Shown here in pieces: positions 51,467 through 59,996 of a stretch of DNA of 64,000 bases. The stretch comes from CAIKZZ01 sp036742455 (lineage in GTDB: Bacteria > Pseudomonadota > Gammaproteobacteria > Steroidobacterales > Steroidobacteraceae), in assembly GCA_036742455.1 (NCBI GenBank), contig DAINQU010000005.1, forward strand, positions 62,001-126,000. Reading direction: 5' to 3'. Both the position numbers and the translations under genes were made by a program. The notes under the pieces are model-generated. The model did not search any database. It had not been told where the DNA came from and saw only the letters and a program-made list of their open reading frames with translations. Within the stretch, counting starts at the first letter, position 1, and every line of letters starts with the position of its first letter.

Positions 51467-52915
51467 TCAATTACCGATTCGGACCGGAATGAAAATGTTG
51501 GCGCCTTGCCGATTGACGAGCAACGCAATGGATCGTTTGGACGTATCAATCTGCGCCTCCAAGTCCGCGACCGAGGCGACCCGATGACCGTTCGCGCCGA
51601 CAATAATATCGCCGACCTGGACGTCCGCTTCGCGCGCTGCGCCGTCAACCTCGTCCACGTACAGACCTGCCTCCACGCCCGTCCGGCGTTCCGCCGATCC
51701 GATGGGGCGCACGGAGAGACCGAGTCGGGTGCCCGCGCCGTGCTTCGGCCGATCGACGCTGGCGCGCGCAATCTTGCCTTCTTTCATCTCGGCGACCTCA
51801 CACTTCACGTGCACAATCGAGCCATTGCGCCATATTTCCAGATCGGCGCGCACACCCGGCTTGAGTTGGGAAATCGCGGCGGAGAGCTGCCCTGAGCGCT
51901 CGATGGCCTGCCCGTTCACCGACAAAATGACATCCCCCGCGACCACGCCGGCGGCTCGCGCGGGCCCATCGTTTTCGACTTGACTGACCAGTGCGCCGTG
52001 CGGGCGGTCGAGCCCAAAGGTATCCGCGAGTTGTTGGCCGACATCCTGCACCAGTACACCGATACGCCCGCGCCGAACGCGACCGGTTTGGACTAACTGA
52101 TCTTTCACGCCAATCGCGATATCGATAGGGATAGCGAACGAAATCCCCATGAACCCGCCGGTGCGGCTGTAAATCTGGGAGTTAATACCGACCACTTCGC
52201 CGGCCATATTGAACAGCGGGCCACCCGAGTTTCCCGGGTTGACCGCCGCATCCGTCTGAATGAACGGTGTGTACTGGCCATCGGGCAGCGTGCGTGCCGT
52301 GGCGCTCACGATACCCGCGGTCACGCTGTTGTCGAAACCGAATGGCGAGCCAATCGCCACCACCCATTCGCCAGCCCGCAGTTTGGAGGGATCGCCCAAT
52401 TTCACGGTCGGCAAATCACGACCGTCGATCTTTAGCACCGCGATGTCGGTACGGGCATCCACGCCGACGACGCGCGCCTTGTACTCGCGTCGATCCGTCA
52501 ACCGCACCGTCACGTCGGTGGCATCCTCGACGACGTGCGCATTGGTCAGGATGGTGCCGTCGGAGGCAATAATGAACCCCGACCCTTCCCCCCGAGCAAT
52601 GGGATTATCGTCCTGCGGTTTCGCGCCAAACCGACGCAAAAAATCGTGCAGCGGATCCCGCGGCCCGTCTGTCGCCTCAGACGCTTTCTCGACGGTCGTG
52701 ACGTTCACAACGGCCGGTCCGTAGGCGGCCACCAGTTCGGTGAAATCCGGCAACCCCTTCACGAGAACGGCCGCACTGCCCGGGCTCAGTCCCTGACGTG
52801 AGGTCGCCGGGGCCGTCGCAACGTGCCCGTCGGGACGCCCGCAACCGGCGACCGTAACCAGCAGACTCACGAGGCAAAGTACTCGCCATGCACCCAGGGA
52901 TCGGTCCTTCAACAC
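51467..52915 (-). CDS. HtrA/DegP-like serine protease, predicted lipoprotein
   Basis: A 482-residue protease. The N-terminus has a lipobox VAGC with Cys25, so it is probably anchored to a membrane. The trypsin-like domain has His127 (TNAHVV), Asp157 (DARTDIAVLK) and Ser230 (NPGNSGGPLF). Two PDZ domains follow (about 285-375 and 395-480). Such enzymes degrade or refold damaged envelope proteins. The start is a GTG with GGAG seven bases upstream; a longer frame to 52999 would bury the signal peptide. It leads the operon containing the two SUMF proteins. Confidence 0.9.
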   Translation of the reverse strand: MLKDRSLGAWRVLCLVSLLVTVAGCGRPDGHVATAPATSRQGLSPGSAAVLVKGLPDFTELVAAYGPAVVNVTTVEKASEATDGPRDPLHDFLRRFGAKPQDDNPIARGEGSGFIIASDGTILTNAHVVEDATDVTVRLTDRREYKARVVGVDARTDIAVLKIDGRDLPTVKLGDPSKLRAGEWVVAIGSPFGFDNSVTAGIVSATARTLPDGQYTPFIQTDAAVNPGNSGGPLFNMAGEVVGINSQIYSRTGGFMGISFAIPIDIAIGVKDQLVQTGRVRRGRIGVLVQDVGQQLADTFGLDRPHGALVSQVENDGPARAAGVVAGDVILSVNGQAIERSGQLSAAISQLKPGVRADLEIWRNGSIVHVKCEVAEMKEGKIARASVDRPKHGAGTRLGLSVRPIGSAERRTGVEAGLYVDEVDGAAREADVQVGDIIVGANGHRVASVADLEAQIDTSKRSIALLVNRQGANIFIPVRIGN

Positions 52916-53034
52916 AGTCGAACTCCAAAATAAAGGGGAGGACCCCGACGGTGGATCTGACCCGCGAAACGGCCGTCGGTTCCACCCGACATCGCGCATA
53001 GCCGCACCGTCCAGCCCACGGCTACACTGGCGTC

Positions 53035-54459
53035 ATGATAACCGTCCTTGCACGCTTCCTCCCCTTCTTCCTGACGCTGATCGCGGCCTTCGCTCCCGCG
53101 TATGCCGCCGCAGCCGCCTTACCTCCACGGCTGCAGCAGGTCATGACTGCGGAAGGAGTTCCCCCGTCGGCGGTGAGCATCGTGATACGGGACGTCCAAA
53201 GCGGCCAGACGCTGCTCGAGGACAATTCCGGTGTCGCGCGCAGCCCCGCCTCGACGATGAAAGTCCTGACCACGTGGTCGGCACTGGCGGCACTGGGGCC
53301 GAACCACCGCTGGCACACCCGAGCCTATGCCACCGGACCCATCGTCAACGGTCGTCTGACCGGCGATCTTGTGATCGTAGGGGACGGCGACCCCGGTCTA
53401 ACGGCCGAACATTGGTGGCGATTCGCCCGCCTGCTGCGCGGCGCTGGGCTGTCCCACATTGATGGGGACATCATTTTGGATCGCAGCCTGTACAAACCCC
53501 AGGCCGAAGACCCGGACGAATTCGACGGCAAGGGATATCGCACTTACAACGTCCTGCCGGACGCGTTGCTGGTAAATCTTCAGTCCGCGGAATTCCATGT
53601 GACCGCGGACAATGGCGAAGCGCATATTCTGGTCGACCCCGCACCCGCCAATTTGATCGTCGATAATCGCGTCAAAGCCAGCAGCCATGGCTGCCCGGAG
53701 GGGCATTGGCTACGGTTTACGACAGTCGATGCAGACCCGCTGCATATCGCGATCGACGGGTCCATCGGCCCCACCTGCCCCGGATATGCCCAGCGGTCCA
53801 TCATGACCGCGCCCGAATACGCCTTCGGCACCTTTGCCACGTTTTGGCGGACGCTCGGGGGCCATCTCGAGGGGAGCCTGCGACTGGCGCCGCGGCCCGC
53901 TAAAGCCACGCTCATCACGGAATTGGAGTCCGACAGCCTCGCAGAAATCGTCCGCAATACGAACAAGTGGAGTTCGAACGCGATGGCTCGCATGCTGCTG
54001 CTCAGCCTGGCGAACGATCGTCTCGGCGCTCCCGTCGGCGCCGACGACGGGGAACGCGCACTCACCGCGTTCCTCGCGACACGCGGCTTGAGCCTTCCCG
54101 AGTTGGTCGTCGATAACGGCTCCGGTCTCTCACGACTCGCGCGCATATCGGCCCAGTCGATGACCGAGATTTTGACGACCGCGTACCACGACCGTTATTT
54201 CCCGGAATTTGTATCGTCCCTACCGATCGGCGGACAGGATGGGACCCTGCGAAAGCGTTTTGTCGACCTGGCCGCCGAGGCCCGAATTCGCATGAAAACA
54301 GGCCATCTCGCTGGCGTAGCCGCGGTCGCGGGATACGTTACAAGTCGCGGGGGAAGACTGCTCAGTGTCGTCGTGATGGTGAACGCGCCGGGGGCGGAAA
54401 GTGGACGCGGCGATGCGATCATCGACACCGTCGTCCGATGGGCGCTCGATCGCAGCTAG
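53035..54459 (+). CDS. dacB: D-alanyl-D-alanine carboxypeptidase/endopeptidase DacB (PBP4 type)
   Basis: A 474-residue periplasmic penicillin-binding protein with a signal peptide (residues 1-24). The active site has SxxK at Ser73-Lys76 (STMK), SxN in WSSNAMAR and the KTG box in RMKTGHLAG. A large insert domain lies between the first two, as in class C PBPs. It trims D-Ala and opens 4,3-crosslinks in peptidoglycan. It is divergent from the HtrA-like gene, with 119 bases between starts. Confidence 0.93.
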   Translation: MITVLARFLPFFLTLIAAFAPAYAAAAALPPRLQQVMTAEGVPPSAVSIVIRDVQSGQTLLEDNSGVARSPASTMKVLTTWSALAALGPNHRWHTRAYATGPIVNGRLTGDLVIVGDGDPGLTAEHWWRFARLLRGAGLSHIDGDIILDRSLYKPQAEDPDEFDGKGYRTYNVLPDALLVNLQSAEFHVTADNGEAHILVDPAPANLIVDNRVKASSHGCPEGHWLRFTTVDADPLHIAIDGSIGPTCPGYAQRSIMTAPEYAFGTFATFWRTLGGHLEGSLRLAPRPAKATLITELESDSLAEIVRNTNKWSSNAMARMLLLSLANDRLGAPVGADDGERALTAFLATRGLSLPELVVDNGSGLSRLARISAQSMTEILTTAYHDRYFPEFVSSLPIGGQDGTLRKRFVDLAAEARIRMKTGHLAGVAAVAGYVTSRGGRLLSVVVMVNAPGAESGRGDAIIDTVVRWALDRS

Positions 54460-54537
54460 CGTGCACCGGCGCCACTGCGCCGTTCGCGTAGGCATTCACT
54501 CGACCGGGTGGCGATCGTGGATGGGGCTTACGCGGGT

Positions 54538-54563
54538 GCGCCCTTCGGCGGCGCGAAGGGCGC
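54538..54563 (+). terminator. Probable dacB terminator
   Basis: A perfect 10-base stem, GCGCCCTTCG / CGAAGGGCGC, with a six-base loop, lies 78 bases after the dacB stop. It is followed by GTTTGC, which has only a short T run. Confidence 0.5.
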
Positions 54564-54623
54564 GTTTGCTATTCGAAGGTCTGTCGCCGTCACGCGTCCT
54601 GCGTCTGACGATTCGAGTGGCCC

Positions 54624-54655
54624 TCTTGCGGCGGACGGAGCCGTCCGCCGCAAGA
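54624..54655. terminator. Long palindromic hairpin between dacB and actP
   Basis: A perfect 32-base inverted repeat with 15-base arms (TCTTGCGGCGGACGG and its complement) around a central AG. It lies 15 bases from the actP stop codon in a convergent gap. No T tract follows on either strand. It probably acts as a bidirectional terminator or as an mRNA 3'-end stabiliser. Confidence 0.6.
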
Positions 54656-54669
54656 AGCGCCGTCCCGGT

Positions 54670-56580
54670 TCAGTGACTGGTCGCTTTCGACACCACGATG
54701 CCGGTCACTTGTCGTGCGTAGACCTCGTCCCACATTTCTTCGGCGCGCTTGTCGCGACCGAAGAGCGAGAACAGGATCACCGCCAAGAACCCCAGCGGAA
54801 TCGAAATGATTCCCGGGTTCTTCAATTCGAACATCGGTTTTTCGAGCCCCATGAACGACGTTTGCTGGCCCTCAACCTTCTTCATGTCGTCATTGGCTTT
54901 TTTGACCGCCTTATCGAGCGCGGCAGTGTCCTTGGCCGCTTTCGCCATAGCAGTCGCGTCGCCAGTCGCCATGGCAGCCGCGATCGCTTCACGCTTCGCC
55001 GCCTCGCCGTCGAGCACCTTGTGTGCTGCCGCTCGCACCAGAACCGGATAGGTGAGATTGGGCGAAACCAGCGTCAGTCCAACGGCTGACACGGTGCCCA
55101 CGATCAGGCCTGCCAACACGCCATTTGTCGTGCAGCGCTTCCAGTACAACGTCAGCAAGATGCAGGGAAAATTGGCGCTGGCTGCGACGGCGAACGCCAA
55201 ACCCACCAAGGCCGCCACGTTCTGGCCCTTCGCAGCAATGCCGATAGCGATCGCAATCGTGCCCACCAGCACCGTTGAGATACGCGCCGCACGGACTTGT
55301 TGCTGAGCTGGAACGGTCTCGCCGCCATGGACGACACCAACCCACAGATCGTGTGCCATCGCCGAGGCGGCCGCGAGCACCAATCCGGCCACCACCGCGA
55401 CGATCGTGGCGAAGGCCACGGCCGAGACGAAGGCGAGCATAAAGTTGCCCAAGAAGGAATTGGGGCCACCGCCGATGAACTGCGCGAGCAACGGCGCGGC
55501 CATGTTTCCGCCCGCGTCGACGCTGGAAATCGCCGCCGGTCCGACGAGATGCGCCGCACCGAAACCGAGGAACAGGGTCAGCACGTAGAAACCACCGATG
55601 ATGGCCATTGCCCACACCACCGACTTACGCGCGGCCTGCGCCGTCGGCACGGTGAAAAATCGCATCAAGATATGGGGCAACCCAGCGGTGCCAAACACCA
55701 ACGCCAGTCCGAGCGAAATCTGATCCACCGGCGCCTTGAAGTACAGGCCCGGCTCGAGGAAACGCTGCCCCAGTTCCGCAGCCGTCATGGACTTCGCGGG
55801 GTCGCCCAGAATTTTGGCCACCTGGGCTTGCACCTTCGGATCGCCGACCACGTCAGCCATGAAGGCTGGGAGCGAGAAGCCGTACGGCGTCCACACCAGC
55901 ATGACGATCAACAGCGATGCGATGACCAACAAAATGGCTTTGACGATCTGCACCCACGTGGTGGCCACCATACCGCCAAACAACACGTAGGCCAGCATGA
56001 GTATGCCCACGACGATCACCGAGACATCGTAGTCAATACCGATCAGCGTTTTAACGAGAACGCCACCACCGACCATCTGGGCGGTCAGATAGAACGTCGA
56101 CACCGTGATAACGGATAGCGCCCCACCGATACGCATTTTTTTCCGGTCGTTGCGGTAGGCCAAGATGTCCGCAAGCGTGTATTTGCCAATGTTTCTGCAG
56201 GGTTCTGCGATCAGCAACAATACAGTGACATAGGCCACCAAGAAGCCGACCGAATACATGAATCCGTCGTAGCCGTACAAGGCAATCAGTCCGGCGATGC
56301 CGAGGAAGGATGCCGCAGACAGGTAATCCCCCGCGATGGCCCAACCGTTCTGGAACCCAGAGATTCCACCGCCGGCGGTGTAAAAGTCGGCCGCCGACTT
56401 CACTTTCTTGGAGGCCACGTAGGTGATGTACATCGTCAATAAGATGACGGCTGCAAAAACGGCAAACGTGAGCCAGCGGTAATCGTTTGAGCCTATGTCA
56501 TCCGCGTGGGCGACGACGGGCGCCAGCAACGTCGGCACGGCAGCGAGTACGGTCGTCAAGGAGTCCTTGATGTTTTTCAC
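54670..56580 (-). CDS. actP: Cation/acetate symporter ActP
   Basis: A 636-residue sodium/solute symporter with a signal-like N-terminus and about 13 helices. Family motifs are AADFYTAGGGISGFQNGWAIAGDYLSAASFLG, FGTAGLPHILMRFFTVP and GLVLAAASAMAHDLW. It takes up acetate with Na+. The nearby acs and the yjcH-like gene 3 bases upstream support this. It is longer than E. coli ActP (549): an Ala/Lys-rich charged stretch of about 55 residues (near 535-590) is inserted before the last helix. Confidence 0.9.
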   Translation of the reverse strand: MKNIKDSLTTVLAAVPTLLAPVVAHADDIGSNDYRWLTFAVFAAVILLTMYITYVASKKVKSAADFYTAGGGISGFQNGWAIAGDYLSAASFLGIAGLIALYGYDGFMYSVGFLVAYVTVLLLIAEPCRNIGKYTLADILAYRNDRKKMRIGGALSVITVSTFYLTAQMVGGGVLVKTLIGIDYDVSVIVVGILMLAYVLFGGMVATTWVQIVKAILLVIASLLIVMLVWTPYGFSLPAFMADVVGDPKVQAQVAKILGDPAKSMTAAELGQRFLEPGLYFKAPVDQISLGLALVFGTAGLPHILMRFFTVPTAQAARKSVVWAMAIIGGFYVLTLFLGFGAAHLVGPAAISSVDAGGNMAAPLLAQFIGGGPNSFLGNFMLAFVSAVAFATIVAVVAGLVLAAASAMAHDLWVGVVHGGETVPAQQQVRAARISTVLVGTIAIAIGIAAKGQNVAALVGLAFAVAASANFPCILLTLYWKRCTTNGVLAGLIVGTVSAVGLTLVSPNLTYPVLVRAAAHKVLDGEAAKREAIAAAMATGDATAMAKAAKDTAALDKAVKKANDDMKKVEGQQTSFMGLEKPMFELKNPGIISIPLGFLAVILFSLFGRDKRAEEMWDEVYARQVTGIVVSKATSH

Positions 56581-56583
56581 GGC

Positions 56584-56910
56584 TTATCCCTCCGACCGCT
56601 GAGCAACGTCGGCAGCAATTTCAGCGGCCAGACGATCAAAATCGCGATTCGCGACACGAGAGTAGTAGTACGCCACTGCCCAAGCGATCACGAATTCGCT
56701 CAGCGCAAAGAGCAGCCCGCGATTCATGACGCCCCAGACCTGGACCTTAAAGAAGTCCTGGCTGTACGCAGCAGCAAAGGGCAGCGCGAAATAATAGACG
56801 ACTGAAAACGCCATCAGACTCCACAGAAATTTCGACTTGCGTCGATGGAGTGTTTGGAACCGCGGATCGGCAATCACGGCCGACCAGTCGATTGAACTGG
56901 AACTCGACAT
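56584..56910 (-). CDS. yjcH: DUF485 protein, YjcH-like
   Basis: A 108-residue protein with two membrane helices (about 29-47 and 62-83) and the DUF485 signature FQTLHRRKSKFLWSLMAFSVVYYF. In E. coli yjcH lies between acs and actP. Here it is the first gene of the actP unit, which is divergent from acs. The function is unknown but linked to acetate transport by synteny. Confidence 0.88.
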   Translation of the reverse strand: MSSSSSIDWSAVIADPRFQTLHRRKSKFLWSLMAFSVVYYFALPFAAAYSQDFFKVQVWGVMNRGLLFALSEFVIAWAVAYYYSRVANRDFDRLAAEIAADVAQRSEG

Positions 56911-57338
56911 GCATATCCCCCTCTTCGGCTTCGGTAGTCAGACCCCGAATGTTTACCCACACGGACCGCGCAGTCGCGCCAGGAACTCGGAGAGATTCCC
57001 TGACCCTTCGGAACGGCCGTCGAACGGGCGTCGGTTCAGAATGCGCAATGCACCGCCAACGTCTCGTCAGACCGATGGAGTAAACCAGATTCGATGGAGA
57101 GCGGGAACTCCCTTTTTTAAGGTAACTTCACGGTCACCAGTGGGACAGCTCCCGGGAATGCGCTCGGGGACGCGGGTCCTTTCGCCACGGGTGCCGCTCC
57201 GCGGAAAGCCGTGTAACGTACGGGACGGGCGTAAGGGTAGCTCCCTACGCCCAAACGACCGGCAATCCGGGCAGAATATAGGGATATTCGAAAGACTCCT
57301 GCGGTGTTGGCAGGATTCGTCGTGTAAGAGGGGCATGC
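56911..57338. promoter_or_regulatory. Divergent regulatory region between yjcH-actP and acs
   Basis: This 428-base gap holds no convincing gene. Features seen: an inverted repeat GGGCGTA/TACGCCC at 57227-57252 with an inner GGG/CCC stem; the AT-rich stretch CCTTTTTTAAGGTAAC near 57111; and AGAGGGG six bases before the acs ATG. No CRP-like or sigma54 site was recognised. Divergent acetate genes sharing such a region are often controlled together. Confidence 0.5.
57227..57252. repeat. Inverted repeat upstream of acs
   Basis: Perfect 7-base arms GGGCGTA and TACGCCC surround a 12-base centre that contains a further GGG/CCC pairing. The repeat lies about 90 bases before the acs start. It could be an operator for a dimeric regulator or a 5' leader hairpin; the sequence does not decide. 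Confidence 0.4.
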
Positions 57339-59282
57339 ATGAGTCATATCTATGAAGTTCCGGCGGATTTTGCTGCCGGCGCGAAGGTCACCCGCGAGCA
57401 GTATTTGGCCGACTACGCACGGAGCGTCGCCGATCCGGTTGGCTACTGGTCAGAAGTGGGGCAAATCGTCGATTGGATGAAGCCCTACACCGAGGTGAAG
57501 GATGTCTCCTACGACGTCGCGGATTTCCGCATTCGTTGGTTCTCCGACGGCGTACTCAACGTCTCGGCGAACTGCCTAGATCGCCATCTGAAAGACAACG
57601 GTCATAAAACTGCAATCATTTTTGAGGCAGACGAGCCGGGCGATATCCGTCACATCACGTACAACGAGTTACACGCGGACGTCTGCCGCTTCGCGAACGT
57701 CCTGAAGAGCCAGGGCGTGCAACGCGGCGACCGCGTCACCATTTACCTGCCGATGATTCCAGAGGCGGCCGTTGCCATGTTGGCGTGCACCCGAATCGGT
57801 GCCATCCACTCCATCGTCTTTGGCGGATTTTCGCCCGAGTCTCTGGCGAGCCGTATCGAGGACTGTGCGTCGAAGCTCGTCATTACCGCGGATGAAGGCC
57901 TGCGTGGCGGCAAGAAAGTGCCGTTGAAAGCCAACGTAGACGCCGCCCTGGCACTGGGTTCCGCCGGCAGCACGGTCGACACGGTGGTCGTGGTGCGCCG
58001 CACGGGCGGAGCGGTGTCGATGACCGCGGGACGCGACGTCTCCTACGAAGCGCTCATGGCAGAGGCATCGACCGATTGCCCCCCAGAACCCATGGGCGCC
58101 GAAGATCCGCTGTTCATTTTGTACACCTCCGGCTCGACGGGCAAACCGAAAGGCGTCTTGCATACGACCGGCGGCTACCTTGTCTGGACGACCCACACCT
58201 TCGCGACGGTGTTTGATTACAAACCCGAGGATATTTTCTGGTGCACGGCGGACGTGGGCTGGGTGACCGGGCACAGTTATGTTGTGTACGGTCCGCTGTC
58301 GAACGGCGCGACCACGCTCATGTTCGAGAGCGTGCCCAATTACCCCGATCCCGGCCGGTGCTGGGATGTGATTGATCGCCACGGCGTCACTATTTTCTAC
58401 ACGGCGCCGACCGCGATACGGGCCTTGATGCGCGAGGGTGAGGATTGGGTCACCCGCTATTCCCGACAGTCATTGCGCTTGCTCGGCAGTGTTGGCGAAC
58501 CGATCAACCCCGAGGCCTGGGAGTGGTACCACCGTGTCGTCGGCGATCACCGCTGCCCGATCGTGGACACGTGGTGGCAGACCGAAACCGGCGGTATCTT
58601 GATTTCGCCGTTGCCGGGAGCCACCGCGCTGAAACCGGGGTCCGCCACGCTACCCTTCTTTGGCGTCCGCCCCGCATTGGTGGACGGTGCCGGCGCCGAA
58701 CTGTCGGGGGCGACCGAAGGCAACCTCGTTCTGCTGGATTCCTGGCCGGGTCAGATGCGTACGGTGTACGGCGATCATGCCCGCTTCATCGATACCTATT
58801 TCCGCACCTTCCCCGGTACGTATTTCACCGGGGACGGCGCGCGTCGCGACGAAGACGGTTACTACTGGATCACCGGTCGCGTGGATGATGTCATCAATGT
58901 GTCGGGGCATCGTCTCGGAACGGCCGAGGTCGAAAGCGCTCTCGTCGCCCACACGGCGGTCGCCGAAGCCGCCGTCGTCGGCTATCCGCACGACATCAAG
59001 GGACAGGGCATTTATGCCTACGTCACCCTCAAAGCGGGCCTGGATCCGACGGACGAATTGCTGGCCGAGTTGCGCAAGACCGTTCGCACGCAAATTGGGC
59101 CAATCGCCTCACCGGACGTGATTCAGTGGGCGCCGGGATTGCCGAAAACCCGCAGCGGCAAAATCATGCGCCGCATCTTGCGCAAGATTGCTGCTGACGA
59201 ATCGAGCCAGCTCGGGGACACGTCCACGTTGGCCGATCCGAGCGTCGTCCAGCAGCTGATCGACAATAAGCCGAAGACCTGA
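57339..59282 (+). CDS. acs: Acetyl-CoA synthetase Acs
   Basis: A 647-residue AMP-forming enzyme converting acetate, ATP and CoA to acetyl-CoA. Motifs: FILYTSGSTGKPKG (P-loop), DVGWVTGHSYVVYGPL, DTWWQTETGG, YFTGDGARRDEDGYYWITGRVDDVINVSGHRLGTAEVES and PKTRSGKIMRR. The last carries the lysine whose acetylation controls Acs in many bacteria. AAGAGGGG lies six bases before the ATG. It is divergent from the actP unit, giving an uptake-plus-activation locus. Confidence 0.96.
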   Translation: MSHIYEVPADFAAGAKVTREQYLADYARSVADPVGYWSEVGQIVDWMKPYTEVKDVSYDVADFRIRWFSDGVLNVSANCLDRHLKDNGHKTAIIFEADEPGDIRHITYNELHADVCRFANVLKSQGVQRGDRVTIYLPMIPEAAVAMLACTRIGAIHSIVFGGFSPESLASRIEDCASKLVITADEGLRGGKKVPLKANVDAALALGSAGSTVDTVVVVRRTGGAVSMTAGRDVSYEALMAEASTDCPPEPMGAEDPLFILYTSGSTGKPKGVLHTTGGYLVWTTHTFATVFDYKPEDIFWCTADVGWVTGHSYVVYGPLSNGATTLMFESVPNYPDPGRCWDVIDRHGVTIFYTAPTAIRALMREGEDWVTRYSRQSLRLLGSVGEPINPEAWEWYHRVVGDHRCPIVDTWWQTETGGILISPLPGATALKPGSATLPFFGVRPALVDGAGAELSGATEGNLVLLDSWPGQMRTVYGDHARFIDTYFRTFPGTYFTGDGARRDEDGYYWITGRVDDVINVSGHRLGTAEVESALVAHTAVAEAAVVGYPHDIKGQGIYAYVTLKAGLDPTDELLAELRKTVRTQIGPIASPDVIQWAPGLPKTRSGKIMRRILRKIAADESSQLGDTSTLADPSVVQQLIDNKPKT

Positions 59283-59292
59283 GGCCACGGGC

Positions 59293-59318
59293 AAGGCCCT
59301 TCCCCACGGAGGGGCCTT
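59293..59318 (+). terminator. Hairpin after acs
   Basis: AAGGCCC (59293-59299) pairs with GGGCCTT (59312-59318), starting 11 bases after the acs stop. No T tract follows. A second GC-rich hairpin lies at 59341-59366. Confidence 0.4.
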
Positions 59319-59340
59319 CACCGCCGTCCGGCGACTCGCA

Positions 59341-59366
59341 CCGCCCGCGCTCAGGCACGCGGGCGG
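59341..59366. terminator. Second GC-rich hairpin after acs
   Basis: A perfect 9-base stem, CCGCCCGCG / CGCGGGCGG, with an 8-base loop. Like the preceding hairpin it lacks a T run. Together the two may end the acs transcript. Confidence 0.35.
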
Positions 59367-59416
59367 GCCGCCGCGATTAATGGCGGACTCGGCCACCGCA
59401 ACGCGAGCTGAGCAGG

Positions 59417-59445
59417 TACAATCCGCGGCATTCTAAACAGAGGGT
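59417..59445 (+). promoter_or_regulatory. Possible -10 element and ribosome site of the slyD-like gene
   Basis: TACAAT (59417-59422) is a fair -10 box, and AGAGGG ends six bases before the ATG at 59451. No matching -35 was found at 16-18 bases, so promoter use is tentative. Confidence 0.3.
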
Positions 59446-59450
59446 TCGCC

Positions 59451-59927
59451 ATGCAGATTGCCCGCGACGCGGTCGTAATGATTCACTACACGCTCAAGAA
59501 TGACGCCGGCGAGGTGCTCGACTCGTCGTCGGGTCACGATCCGTTGGCGTACCTCCAAGGCCACGGCAGCATCATTCCAGGTCTCGAAGCGGCCTTGGAA
59601 GGCAAGGTGGCGGGCGACAAGGTACAGGCGACCATCGCGCCCGAGAATGCTTATGGCATGAAAGAACCGGGTCTGGTTCAGCAGGTCCCGCGTCGCGCCT
59701 TTCAGGGCGAAGTCCGTGCCGGCATGCAGTTCACGGCGCAAACCGAAGCCGGCCCGCGCACCGTCGTGGTCACGCGCGTCCAAGGCGATATGGTGACCGT
59801 GGACGGTAACCATCCGCTGGCCGGCGAGACGCTGCATTTCGACGTGGAAGTCACCGAAGTGCGCGTTGCGACCGAAGAAGAATTGGCGCACGGTCACGTG
59901 CACGGCGCCGGTGGCCACCACCACTGA
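59451..59927 (+). CDS. SlyD-like FKBP-type peptidyl-prolyl isomerase
   Basis: A 158-residue cytoplasmic FKBP. VVMIHYTLKNDAGEVLDSS and PLAYLQGHGSIIPGLEAALEG are typical of SlyD/FKBP, with an insert-in-flap domain (about 65-130). A His-rich tail (HGHVHGAGGHHH) can bind nickel or zinc, as in SlyD. It isomerises prolyl bonds, acts as a chaperone, and may help metal insertion into enzymes. The tail is shorter than in E. coli SlyD and lacks its cysteines. Confidence 0.9.
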   Translation: MQIARDAVVMIHYTLKNDAGEVLDSSSGHDPLAYLQGHGSIIPGLEAALEGKVAGDKVQATIAPENAYGMKEPGLVQQVPRRAFQGEVRAGMQFTAQTEAGPRTVVVTRVQGDMVTVDGNHPLAGETLHFDVEVTEVRVATEEELAHGHVHGAGGHHH

Positions 59928-59945
59928 TCCGGTCGTCTGAGACAA

Positions 59946-59984
59946 AAAAAGGCCCGCCATCGCGTCGCGACGGCGGGCCTTTTT
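59946..59984. terminator. Bidirectional terminator between slyD-like and ald genes
   Basis: AAAAAGGCCCGCC pairs with GGCGGGCCTTTTT around an inner TCGCG/CGCGA stem, giving a strong GC hairpin with A and T tracts on both sides. It lies between convergent stop codons, a textbook intrinsic terminator for both strands. Confidence 0.85.
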
Positions 59985-59996
59985 GTTTCAGACCGT

